Part shown: positions 1 to 5,038 of the stretch, piece after piece
How positions within the stretch are numbered: the stretch's first letter is position 1
How the letters are laid out: every line of letters begins with the position of its first letter
Assembly: GCA_009780875.1 (NCBI GenBank)
Contig: WQZE01000044.1
Coordinates: forward strand, 1-7,464
Length of the DNA: 7,464 nt
Source of the DNA: Bacillota bacterium
GTDB lineage: Bacteria > Bacillota > Clostridia > Christensenellales > Pumilibacteraceae
Direction: 5' to 3'
Program-made: the position numbers and the translations under genes
Notes under the pieces: model-generated
Told to the model about the DNA's origin: nothing
Databases searched by the model: none
What the model saw: only the letters and a program-made list of their open reading frames with translations

Positions 1-1047
1 AACATTGCGGGCTGGGACAACAAGCAATTGGAGGACTATATCACGGAGCAACAAGTCGCCTGCCCAAACTGTGGCAAGAGTGAGTTCACGGGTATACGCA
101 AATTCAATCTTATGTTCAAGACTTTTCAAGGCGTCAACGAGGACACCGCAAGCACCGTGTACTTGCGTCCCGAGACCGCCCAAGGCATTTTTGTCAACTT
201 TGCCAATCTCTTGCGTACCAACCGCAACAAAATGCCCTTTGGTGTAGGACAAATCGGTAAATCGTTCCGCAACGAAATCACTCCCGGAAACTTTACCTTC
301 CGCACTCGTGAGTTTGAGCAAATGGAGTTGGAGTTCTTTTGCAAACCTGGCACGGATTTGGAGTGGTTTGGTTATTGGAAAGACTTTTGCCACAACTGGC
401 TTTTGACGCTCGGTCTCCAAACGGACAACTTGCGACTCCGTGACCACGCACAAGATGAATTGTCACATTACAGCAAAGCCACCACCGATTTTGAATACAA
501 GTTCCCCTTTGGCTGGGGCGAACTTTGGGGCATTGCTGACCGCACGGATTTTGACCTCAATTGCCACAACAAAAAATCGGGCAAAGACCTTGTATACACC
601 GACGCTGCAACAGGTGAAAAATTTGTGCCCTATGTCATAGAGCCATCCTTGGGAGCCGACCGTGTGACACTCGCATTTTTGTGTGATGCCTATACTGAGG
701 AGACTTTGGAAGGCGGAGATATTCGCACCGTACTCCGCCTGCATCCAGCTCTTGCACCTTTCAAGGCCGCCATCTTGCCCTTGCAAAAAGATGAGCAACT
801 CGTTGCCAAAGCCAAAGAGATATACAAAAAACTCTCCACTCGTTTCAATGTAGCCTATGACGAAAGCACCTCCATTGGTAAACGCTATCGCAGACAAGAT
901 GAGATTGGCACACCTTATTGTATCACCGTTGACTTTGACACCTTGACCACGGATACCGTGACCATCCGCCACCGTGACACAATGAAACAACGGCGTGTAT
1001 CCATCCGTGGACTTGGATACTCCATCGCAAGACGCCTCAAATTCTAA
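1..1047 (+). CDS. glyQS: Glycyl-tRNA synthetase, alpha2 (single-chain) type, 3' part
   Basis: Class II aminoacyl-tRNA synthetase that charges tRNA-Gly with glycine in the cytoplasm. The reading frame enters from the left edge, so only the last 348 residues are present. Visible parts, in order: a CPNCG zinc-binding segment (about residues 21-25 of the window part), the YLRPETAQGIF block, motif 2 with FRNEITPGNF and TFRTREFEQMELEFF, motif 3 with EPSLGADR, and the C-terminal anticodon-binding domain with the conserved GKRYRRQDEIGTP and DTVTIRHRDTMKQ segments. These match the homodimeric GlyRS family rather than the alpha/beta GlyQ + GlyS type. The stop is TAA at 1045-1047. The last 145 bp are repeated downstream as a decayed copy. 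The genes to the right are all on the opposite strand, so this gene ends a convergent arrangement. Identification is near certain; the start lies outside the window. Confidence 0.97.
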   Translation, partial: NIAGWDNKQLEDYITEQQVACPNCGKSEFTGIRKFNLMFKTFQGVNEDTASTVYLRPETAQGIFVNFANLLRTNRNKMPFGVGQIGKSFRNEITPGNFTFRTREFEQMELEFFCKPGTDLEWFGYWKDFCHNWLLTLGLQTDNLRLRDHAQDELSHYSKATTDFEYKFPFGWGELWGIADRTDFDLNCHNKKSGKDLVYTDAATGEKFVPYVIEPSLGADRVTLAFLCDAYTEETLEGGDIRTVLRLHPALAPFKAAILPLQKDEQLVAKAKEIYKKLSTRFNVAYDESTSIGKRYRRQDEIGTPYCITVDFDTLTTDTVTIRHRDTMKQRRVSIRGLGYSIARRLKF

Positions 1048-1076
1048 GCACACACAGCAGGCGTAGGATTGGATTG

Positions 1077-1221
1077 GATTGGCACACCTTATTGTATCGC
1101 CGCCTACTTTGACACCTGACCTACGGATACTGTGACCATCCGCCACCGTTACACAATGAAGCAACGGCGTGTATCCATCCGTGGACTTGGATACTCCATC
1201 GCAAGACGCCTCAAATTCTAA
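1077..1221 (+). pseudogene. Decayed duplicate of the glyQS 3' end
   Basis: This stretch aligns without net gaps to 903-1047 at a constant offset of 174 bp, with 11 mismatches in 145 bp by hand count. The last 60 bp, including the TAA stop, are identical (988-1047 versus 1162-1221), so the differences are confined to the 5' part. Near 1120 the reading changes from acc-ttg-acc to acc-tga-cct (one base lost and one gained four bases later, or substitutions), which puts an in-frame TGA in the copy. It has no start codon and no upstream domain, so it cannot make a useful product. A (GGATT)3 run at 1066-1080 sits on the left junction. It may be a tandem duplication that decayed, or the displaced 3' end left when DNA integrated into or recombined with the end of glyQS. 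Confidence 0.9.
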
Positions 1222-1269
1222 ATTCACAAACACAATACAAACCATAAATTTGAAATTCAAAATTATGAT

Positions 1270-1590
1270 TTATTCAACAATTTTGCTATGAATTGCGTTC
1301 CTTTTGTTGAAACCGCCAAATTCCTCCGAAAACCACCACAAAATAGGCTCAAAAACGCCATACTCCTCCAAAATTCGCCAAAAGTACTTTAAATTTTTGC
1401 AAATTTTAAAAATATTGTTCAAAAATGGGCAAATCTGGTTGACTTTTGTCTCAAAATAAGATATAATTATATAGTAATCAATTGTGCTACTTTTGTGAGC
1501 CAGTTTGATGGCACGCTGTGTACTTTGTTTGAGCATCTCCCATTCATCGCTAGCGACTTTATTATGACATACCGAGACGAACACCCTCAC
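1270..1590 (-). CDS. Doubtful 106-codon open frame
   Basis: I do not recognise this frame. It would start at a GTG (1590), preceded by GAGGAG with an 8-nt gap, and runs to a stop at 1270. The N-terminal third is mixed polar (CHNKVASDEWEMLKQ). The rest is rich in I, F, N and K, as expected from AT-rich intergenic DNA. The C-terminal part contains a WxxxEE(Y/F)GxF pattern twice (WRILEEYGVF and WWFSEEFGGF), which reflects a diverged direct repeat in the DNA. A near-consensus promoter on the opposite strand (1439-1467) lies inside it, which argues against coding. It may be a chance frame, a gene remnant, or a small lineage-specific gene. Confidence 0.2.
   Translation of the reverse strand: MRVFVSVCHNKVASDEWEMLKQSTQRAIKLAHKSSTIDYYIIISYFETKVNQICPFLNNIFKICKNLKYFWRILEEYGVFEPILWWFSEEFGGFNKRNAIHSKIVE
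1439..1467 (+). promoter_or_regulatory. Strong housekeeping-sigma promoter, plus strand
   Basis: A TTGACT -35 box (1439-1444), a 17-nt AT-rich spacer and a perfect TATAAT -10 box (1462-1467) give a near-consensus sigma-70/sigma-A promoter. Transcription would begin near 1474. No convincing plus-strand gene follows before the terminator hairpin at 1782-1810, so it probably drives a noncoding or antisense transcript. Confidence 0.7.
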
Positions 1591-1609
1591 CTGGGTCTCT
1601 CCTCGTAAA

Positions 1610-1641
1610 TAGTGGCAATGGTTTTATGTACCTTGCCACTA
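1610..1641 (+). other. Stable hairpin
   Basis: A perfect 9-bp inverted repeat (tagtggcaa with ttgccacta) encloses a bulged T, a further ggt/acc stem and a 7-nt loop. It is not followed by a T run, so it is not an intrinsic terminator. It lies in the middle of the candidate noncoding transcript and would be its best-formed internal stem. Confidence 0.6.
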
Positions 1642-1781
1642 CCTTACATAAAAACCCTGTACAACTCAATCTCTGTCAATCCATTTGTATTACCTTATCA
1701 TTGTTTTTTGGTGCAAACAAATTGCTTGCTGTGTATCTTGTTTTGTCCCCACAAAATGTATCCATCTTTGCATTGCAACAA

Positions 1782-1810
1782 AAAAGAGCGAACAGATCGT
1801 TCACTCTTTT
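1782..1810 (-). terminator. Intrinsic terminator, probably two-way
   Basis: A 12-bp stem (aaaagagcgaac with gttcactctttt, one G-T mismatch) closes a 5-nt loop. On the minus strand the stem is followed by a T6 run, about 60 nt past the stop of the 112-residue membrane protein gene ending at 1869, so it most likely ends the small-membrane-protein operon. On the plus strand the 3' arm also ends in T4 with more T-rich sequence after it, so it could stop transcripts from the 1439 promoter as well. Confidence 0.72.
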
Positions 1811-1868
1811 ACATTTTTATTTGTTTTTTGGTGCACAATGAGGTCAGAGTCTCTTGTCTTTTGTTGTT

Positions 1869-2207
1869 TTAGCCAAAGTACCAAAATACGCCCATCAACA
1901 AGGCAAACACGGCAATCACCAAAATGATTCCCATAAAGATGGCATTGGCAAAAGCACTACGATACTCAGGAGAGCGTTTGTTGGCACCACTGGTCATCAC
2001 TTTGACGCAACGAAAAATAGCAAGCACACTTGCAAGCACATAGCAAGCAAGACCAGCCACCACGACCACTTGCCCAACTTTGCTACTGAGCACCATCCCA
2101 ATGATAATCAAAATGGATGCCACCAAAATCAAAATATCTGACAACTGTCTGAGTCCAAAATGAACAAAATACCTAAAAACCGGGTTGACCCTTTTTGTCT
2201 TTGCCAT
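1869..2207 (-). CDS. Small three-helix membrane protein, 112 aa
   Basis: I do not recognise this protein. It has a short basic N-terminus (MAKTKR), then three hydrophobic segments at about residues 24-41, 46-66 and 88-110. A polar loop around residues 71-84 contains TSGANKRSPEYR. By the positive-inside rule the N-terminus and that loop are probably cytoplasmic, and the protein ends right after the third helix. The start is ATG at 2207 with AGGGG about 11 nt upstream. The stop codon of a 54-codon ORF lies one base before this ATG, which suggests translational coupling. It is the last gene of an operon read from the promoter at 2795-2823 and is followed by the terminator at 1782-1810. It shares size and layout with the 104-residue protein two genes upstream, but I see no clear sequence similarity between them. 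Function unknown. Confidence 0.8.
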   Translation of the reverse strand: MAKTKRVNPVFRYFVHFGLRQLSDILILVASILIIIGMVLSSKVGQVVVVAGLACYVLASVLAIFRCVKVMTSGANKRSPEYRSAFANAIFMGIILVIAVFALLMGVFWYFG

Positions 2208-2208
2208 A

Positions 2209-2373
2209 CTAGTATTGTACCCCTATCACGCAAAAAAATATTACCGCTGTTGCAAATGCTTTTGACACAGTCCAAACGATGGCACCACGCACACAGGCAC
2301 CACGCATACAAAAAATTATCACCAATCTTGCGACAAAATGCCCAAGAATTTGAGACACACCTAAATCTAGCAC
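2209..2373 (-). CDS. Candidate small hydrophobic ORF, 54 aa
   Basis: This open frame lies between the two larger membrane protein genes and ends with TAG one base before the ATG of the downstream gene. From GTG at 2373 it encodes 54 residues with two hydrophobic stretches separated by short basic turns (for example VARLVIIFCMRGACVRGAIV, then KAFATAVIFFCVIGVQY), as in a small membrane protein. The frame stays open upstream to 2425, where it meets the TAA of the 104-residue gene in the same frame. The weak point is the start: GTG has only a poor GGG upstream. A better AGGAG lies at about 2412-2416, in front of a TTG (2401) that is in another frame and begins MSKAIVLG, so a single-base frameshift in a slightly longer gene is possible. 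The composition and the tight spacing favour a real gene or a recently broken one. Confidence 0.45.
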   Translation of the reverse strand: MLDLGVSQILGHFVARLVIIFCMRGACVRGAIVWTVSKAFATAVIFFCVIGVQY

Positions 2374-2424
2374 AATTGCCCAAAACGATTGCTTTGGACA
2401 ATGGTACCGTCTCCTATCAAATGT

Positions 2425-2739
2425 TTATTGGAATGCTTTGACAATTTGAAAAACAATATAAATTACACAAATAATAATGCAAATAATCCAAGACCAAAAC
2501 CAAAACTTGCTTTTCATCTTTTTTGCAACATCCACAGAGTTGATGGCAATGACAGATACCGCAATGGCAAAAGCAAGTGCTTGCAAAAATTTGGCAATCG
2601 TATTGAGAGTTTGACTATCCAAAATAGAAAAAATCACCGCAAGCACAAGTGCAATCGCCAAAAAGAAAATCGCCACAATAGAGAAAGTAGCCAGCACCTC
2701 TTTTTTGCTCGGCTTGTCGTTGTTGCTACCGTTGCTCAT
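2425..2739 (-). CDS. Small three-helix membrane protein, 104 aa
   Basis: I do not recognise this protein. A hydrophilic N-terminus (MSNGSNNDKPSKKE) is followed by three hydrophobic segments at about residues 15-40, 47-67 and 80-102, with a basic loop AKKMKSK (72-78) between the second and third. The topology is probably N-terminus inside, with all three helices crossing the membrane. I chose ATG 2739 because GGAGGT sits 6 nt upstream (2746-2751). A longer frame to 2823 would run through the promoter and leader and is not credible. It is the first gene of an operon with the 54-codon ORF and the 112-residue membrane protein. The promoter at 2795-2823 and a leader of about 50 nt lie directly upstream. 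Function unknown; the gene itself is well supported. Confidence 0.85.
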   Translation of the reverse strand: MSNGSNNDKPSKKEVLATFSIVAIFFLAIALVLAVIFSILDSQTLNTIAKFLQALAFAIAVSVIAINSVDVAKKMKSKFWFWSWIICIIICVIYIVFQIVKAFQ

Positions 2740-2745
2740 ACATAT

Positions 2746-2751
2746 ACCTCC
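2746..2751 (-). promoter_or_regulatory. Ribosome binding site that fixes the 104-aa gene start
   Basis: GGAGGT on the minus strand lies 6 nt before the ATG at 2739. It decides the start in favour of this ATG over the in-frame upstream codon at 2823. Confidence 0.85.
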
Positions 2752-2753
2752 AC

Positions 2754-2774
2754 CCCTTTGATTTGTCCAAAGGG
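2754..2774 (-). promoter_or_regulatory. Leader hairpin next to the ribosome binding site
   Basis: The stem ccctttg/caaaggg (7 bp, 7-nt loop) in the untranslated leader ends two bases before the GGAGGT of the 104-residue membrane protein gene. It could influence translation initiation or message stability. It has no T tail, so it is not a terminator. Confidence 0.4.
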
Positions 2775-2794
2775 TTTTATAAAATACTCCATCA

Positions 2795-2823
2795 AGTATA
2801 ACACATTTTGCAAAAAAGGTCAA
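2795..2823 (-). promoter_or_regulatory. Strong promoter of the small membrane protein operon
   Basis: On the minus strand, TTGACC (2823-2818) is followed by a 17-nt spacer and TATACT (2800-2795), with a TGT just before the -10 box (extended -10). This is a near-consensus sigma-A promoter. The predicted start near 2788 leaves a leader of about 50 nt before ATG 2739. One copy of the 74-bp palindromic element begins 8 bp upstream of the -35 box. Confidence 0.85.
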
Positions 2824-2830
2824 GCATTCT

Positions 2831-2904
2831 ATCGCACCAAACGCAAAATTTATTGACGGGCAAAGGCGTGGCTTTGCCCTAAAATTTTGGTGCGAACTTT
2901 TTAT
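2831..2904. repeat. 74-bp palindromic element, copy 1
   Basis: This copy aligns end to end, without gaps, with copy 2 at 3713-3786. The outer parts are nearly identical: the first 28 positions differ at one base and the last 23 at one base. The ends form an inverted repeat (tcgcacc with ggtgcga), followed inward by an AAATTT-type arm and an inner hairpin of 8 bp (gggcaaag/ctttgccc) with a 6-nt loop. It lies between the end of fic and the membrane protein operon promoter, in the same orientation as copy 2. It could be a small nonautonomous mobile element or a structured RNA or terminator-like element. Confidence 0.85.
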
Positions 2905-2975
2905 GGTCTTTCTTTCTTCTGCTTTATTACACGCTCATACATTTTTCTTTAAGTTTTTGCAATCACTCTTTACTT

Positions 2976-3692
2976 TTAAAAAGCAATCTCAAAATAGTGC
3001 AACCACGCTGCAAATTTGTCTTGTGCTGAGAGACAAGTCTCTTGCAAAAATCCTGGTTGTTTGGTGTACTCCCTCAGTCCACGGATATAATACGCCTTGT
3101 GCTCACTCTCAATCACAAAAGGCACAACGGCATTTTGCAAACATTGCCACAAAATGAGCAATCGCCCCACTCTGCCATTGCCATCTTGAAAAGGATGAAT
3201 ACTTTCAAATGCAAAATGAAAAGCAACTACCTCTTGGAGCGACATTGCATTGCCGGCATATTTGGCAAGCAAATCCTGCATTTGCTTTTTGACTTGCTTG
3301 GGAGGACAGGTTGCAACACCCCCCACCTCATTGGGCTTTTGCTTGTACTCGCCCACACCAAACCACGCAATGCGTGATTGCGTAGTGCCTTGTTTGAGCA
3401 AGCGGTGCAACTCCTTGACACCTGTCTCCGTGACCGCATTTTGCGCATTGTCAATCACCCAGTCAATGCACGCAAAATGATTGGTGGTCTCCACCAAATC
3501 ATCCAACGGCACACCATTGCAGTCATCGCCCACCGTGTTGGTCTCAAAAATAAACCTGGTCTGTTCCTCGGTCAAACGACTGCCCTCCATATGATTGGAG
3601 TTGTATGTCAAAGCAACCTGCACCTTGTGATACAAGCCCCCTTTGATTTTGCCCTGCTTTTCTTGTCGCAATCTTTGCAATACTTGATTCAC
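2976..3692 (-). CDS. fic: Fic domain protein, class II (AMP-transferase type)
   Basis: A 238-residue Fic family enzyme. Such proteins usually transfer AMP from ATP to a hydroxyl side chain of a target protein. The core motif HPFQDGNGRVGR (166-177) is complete, with the catalytic histidine at 166 and the D/GNGR nucleotide loop intact. SNHMEG (32-37) fits the (S/T)xxxE(G/N) inhibitory motif placed N-terminal to the Fic core, which defines self-inhibited class II members, so no separate antitoxin is required and none is seen. Other family blocks are GGLYHKVQ, NHFACIDWVIDNA, ELHRLLKQGT, GEYKQKPNEVGG and the C-terminal CLSAQDKFAAWLHYF. I chose GTG 3692 because AAGGAG lies 6 nt upstream. The frame could extend to a TTG at 3743, but those 17 codons would lie largely within the palindromic element. 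The length is normal for the family. The target and role (toxin, regulator or defence) cannot be read from sequence. Confidence 0.93.
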   Translation of the reverse strand: MNQVLQRLRQEKQGKIKGGLYHKVQVALTYNSNHMEGSRLTEEQTRFIFETNTVGDDCNGVPLDDLVETTNHFACIDWVIDNAQNAVTETGVKELHRLLKQGTTQSRIAWFGVGEYKQKPNEVGGVATCPPKQVKKQMQDLLAKYAGNAMSLQEVVAFHFAFESIHPFQDGNGRVGRLLILWQCLQNAVVPFVIESEHKAYYIRGLREYTKQPGFLQETCLSAQDKFAAWLHYFEIAF

Positions 3693-3698
3693 AATGGA

Positions 3699-3704
3699 CT
3701 CCTT
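3699..3704 (-). promoter_or_regulatory. Ribosome binding site that fixes the fic start
   Basis: AAGGAG on the minus strand is spaced 6 nt from GTG 3692. It lies just inside the left edge of the palindromic element copy (3713-3786), so the element ends immediately upstream of the fic translation signal. Confidence 0.8.
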
Positions 3705-3712
3705 GCTTCCGC

Positions 3713-3786
3713 ATCGCACCAAACGCAAAATTTCTTGACGCAAAAAAATGCGATTTTTTGCTGAAATTTTAGTGCGAACTTTTTAT
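3713..3786. repeat. 74-bp palindromic element, copy 2
   Basis: Same length, orientation and outer sequence as copy 1 at 2831-2904 (constant offset 882 bp). The inner hairpin occupies the same positions, an 8-bp stem with a 6-nt loop, but has a different sequence (gcaaaaaa/ttttttgc). At four of the eight pairs both partners differ from copy 1 and pairing is kept. In the outer arm one pair (C-G in copy 1) is C/A here. The element fills the space between the methyltransferase end and the fic ribosome binding site. The two copies bracket fic as direct repeats. No target-site duplication is obvious. Confidence 0.85.
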
Positions 3787-3874
3787 TGACTTGTATTTTG
3801 ACTGCCTTGTTCTATTTGTTGCTTTCGCTTTTCTGCTTTGGTTTTTTTATCTGCCCATACTTTGGATTCCTTGA

Positions 3875-4899
3875 TTATTTCATCTCTGCCACTTTGGTAT
3901 TGATATAGTCAATTTGCTCTTGGGTCAGTTTGTATTTGGCAAATAATTGCTTGTCAATCTCTGGGATGGGCTGGGTCCAATCTATGTCACTTTGGGGGGA
4001 GAAATCTTGCACGGGCACATTTTGCCACAAATCCGCCCCTGATGCTGTTTGTGTTACTTTGGAAACACCAAGCATCACTCTTGAAAACTTAGTTTTAAGA
4101 TATATCAACAAATTATTGGCCTCATTTGCTGTATCAAAACAACCTAGACTAATAAATGTTTGATTCGCTCCCATCAAAGGAAGTCCAAGCAATGGAGTAC
4201 TCAACGCCTCACCCAACGCCCCGCTTCCATTGGAACTTGGTACAAAAACTTTGTATTTATCTAAATTTTTGTGTGATTTAATATAATCTCTTTTGATAAA
4301 TCGTGTTGTACGCCCCCCCCCACACGACCCAGTATTTGAATACAATCATCGTTTTGCAAAGGTTGCTCCAAAAAGAATTCAGGATAACGCTCCAAATCCG
4401 GGGATGCAATATATGGCTTTGGTTTTGCTAAATATTTTTTTCTAATATCCATAAAATCCTTTTCAAGTTGTTGACTGTACTGATAACTCGTGCTGGAAAA
4501 CAAGAATGTAGCCAAAGAGTTAGAATATACAGGTGCAACCGTTTGATATATGCTTTTAACAAAGTCATTGGGCAAATACTTCCCCATCGCCCCAAAGTTT
4601 TGCATACAGTCCCTCAACCCAATGGCAACCCCGCCCTTGATATCCACACTGGGAAAAATATCTTGTGAGTTGGGATGATACGACACCACCTTGAAGTGTG
4701 GGTCGTTAAGCATTTTTTGATTCCATTCCGTGGGAGTCTTGCCCACATCAAACAAAAACCGTGCAGGCGTAATCAGCGTCACCACAGGTGCCAAAGCACA
4801 CGCCAACTCATAGTACAAATGGTACACGGGCGGCTGTTCACTACGATTTTCATCCTCCTCTTGGTACGGCGGATTCCCTATGACTATATCAAATTTCAT
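3875..4899 (-). pseudogene. Eco57I-type DNA methyltransferase/R-M protein, frameshifted in a G9 tract (probably phase-variable)
   Basis: Two consecutive frames form one gene: 4899-4313 and, after the poly-G tract, 4312-3875. Adding one G (G10) gives a 341-residue protein. It begins MKFDIVIGNPPY, where NPPY (9-12) is motif IV of N6-adenine amino-methyltransferases. The segments YHLYYELACALAP, ITPARFLFDVGKTPTEWN, KMLNDPHFKVVSYHPNS and DIKGGVAIG resemble Eco57I-type restriction-modification proteins. The second frame continues with RTTRFIKRDYI, KYKVFVPSSNGSGALGEALS, TFISLGCFDT, YLKTKFSRVMLGVSKVTQ, SDIDWTQPIPEIDKQL and the family-like end LTQEQIDYINTKV. With G9 as written, translation leaves the frame after residue 196, adds 16 foreign residues and stops at 4261. 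The ATG has AAGGGA close upstream. Motif I (FxGxG), which normally binds S-adenosylmethionine, is not visible in or upstream of the frame. The gene is intact apart from the tract, so a reversible switch is likelier than decay. Confidence 0.88.
4313..4321 (-). repeat. Poly-G tract (G9), contingency repeat
   Basis: Nine consecutive C on the plus strand, read as G9 in the methyltransferase gene. G9 gives the prematurely stopped product. G10 (or G7) joins the two halves as LGRVGGGR or LGRVGGR followed by TTRFI. G8 leads to another early stop. Homopolymeric G tracts in restriction-modification genes are classical slipped-strand phase-variation sites. Confidence 0.85.
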
Positions 4900-4982
4900 A
4901 TTTCCCTTTTGTATTCGTACTGCTTACAACACTCCCCTTTGTACTATGTGTGTTTGTCTTGCTTTTTGTGATTTTTGATTTT

Positions 4983-5010
4983 GGTTGTTGGTTGTTGGTT
5001 GTTGGTTGTT
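4983..5010. repeat. Heptanucleotide tandem repeat (GGTTGTT)4
   Basis: Four perfect head-to-tail copies of a 7-bp unit, 84 bp upstream of the methyltransferase ATG (minus strand AACAACC). The unit is not a multiple of three and lies in noncoding DNA. Copy-number change would alter spacing upstream of the gene. Confidence 0.9.
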
Positions 5011-5018
5011 GCACTTTG

Positions 5019-5038
5019 TCCAATGCAAGAGCATTGGA
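5019..5038. other. Perfect 8-bp hairpin
   Basis: tccaatgc and gcattgga flank a 4-nt loop (aaga). No T run follows on either strand, so it is not a standard terminator. It stands 8 bp from the heptamer repeat and could be an operator-like or RNA-stabilising palindrome. Confidence 0.5.

Larger units (their letters stand above)
1474..1815 (+). ncRNA. Candidate noncoding RNA of about 340 nt
   Basis: This interval is defined by the near-consensus promoter ending at 1467 and the terminator-like hairpin with T-rich tail at 1782-1815. The plus strand between them has only poor open frames with no good ribosome binding site, and it contains local stems. One is a nested stem around 1572-1597 (gag/ctc plus accc/gggt). 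Another is a 9-bp stem at 1610-1618/1633-1641 that continues, after one bulged T, as a 3-bp stem closing a 7-nt loop. I looked for hallmarks of tmRNA, RNase P RNA, SRP RNA, 6S RNA and T-box leaders and found none. It could instead be an untranslated leader, or antisense to a minus-strand message. The ends are inferred. Confidence 0.3.

Noticed and set aside
463..1260. Long minus-strand frame of about 265 codons opposite glyQS
   Set aside because: It lies antisense to a certain glyQS coding region. Its internal protein repeat is only the mirror image of the duplicated glyQS 3' end.
1612..1927. Several overlapping plus-strand frames
   Set aside because: They run through the terminator hairpin and T-rich sequence, have no ribosome binding sites and read as low-complexity C/L/F/H-rich peptides.
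2129..2401. Minus-strand frame of 90 codons beginning MSKAIVLG
   Set aside because: It is cysteine-rich and overlaps the 112-residue gene in another frame. Only its AGGAG-TTG start is of interest, as a possible original start of the 54-codon ORF.
2831..2904. Simple intrinsic terminator for fic
   Set aside because: On the fic strand the hairpin is not followed by a T run. The conserved outer arms and equal lengths go beyond what a terminator needs, although a terminator-like role is not excluded.
3693..3743. Fic start at TTG 3743
   Set aside because: These 17 codons lie largely in the palindromic element and lack a ribosome binding site, while GTG 3692 has AAGGAG at ideal spacing.
2831..3786. 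Integron attC sites around fic
   Set aside because: The layout (outer inverted arms, variable inner hairpin, one gene between) is similar, but the ends do not fit the GTTRRRY/RYYYAAC core pair and no integrase is present in the window.
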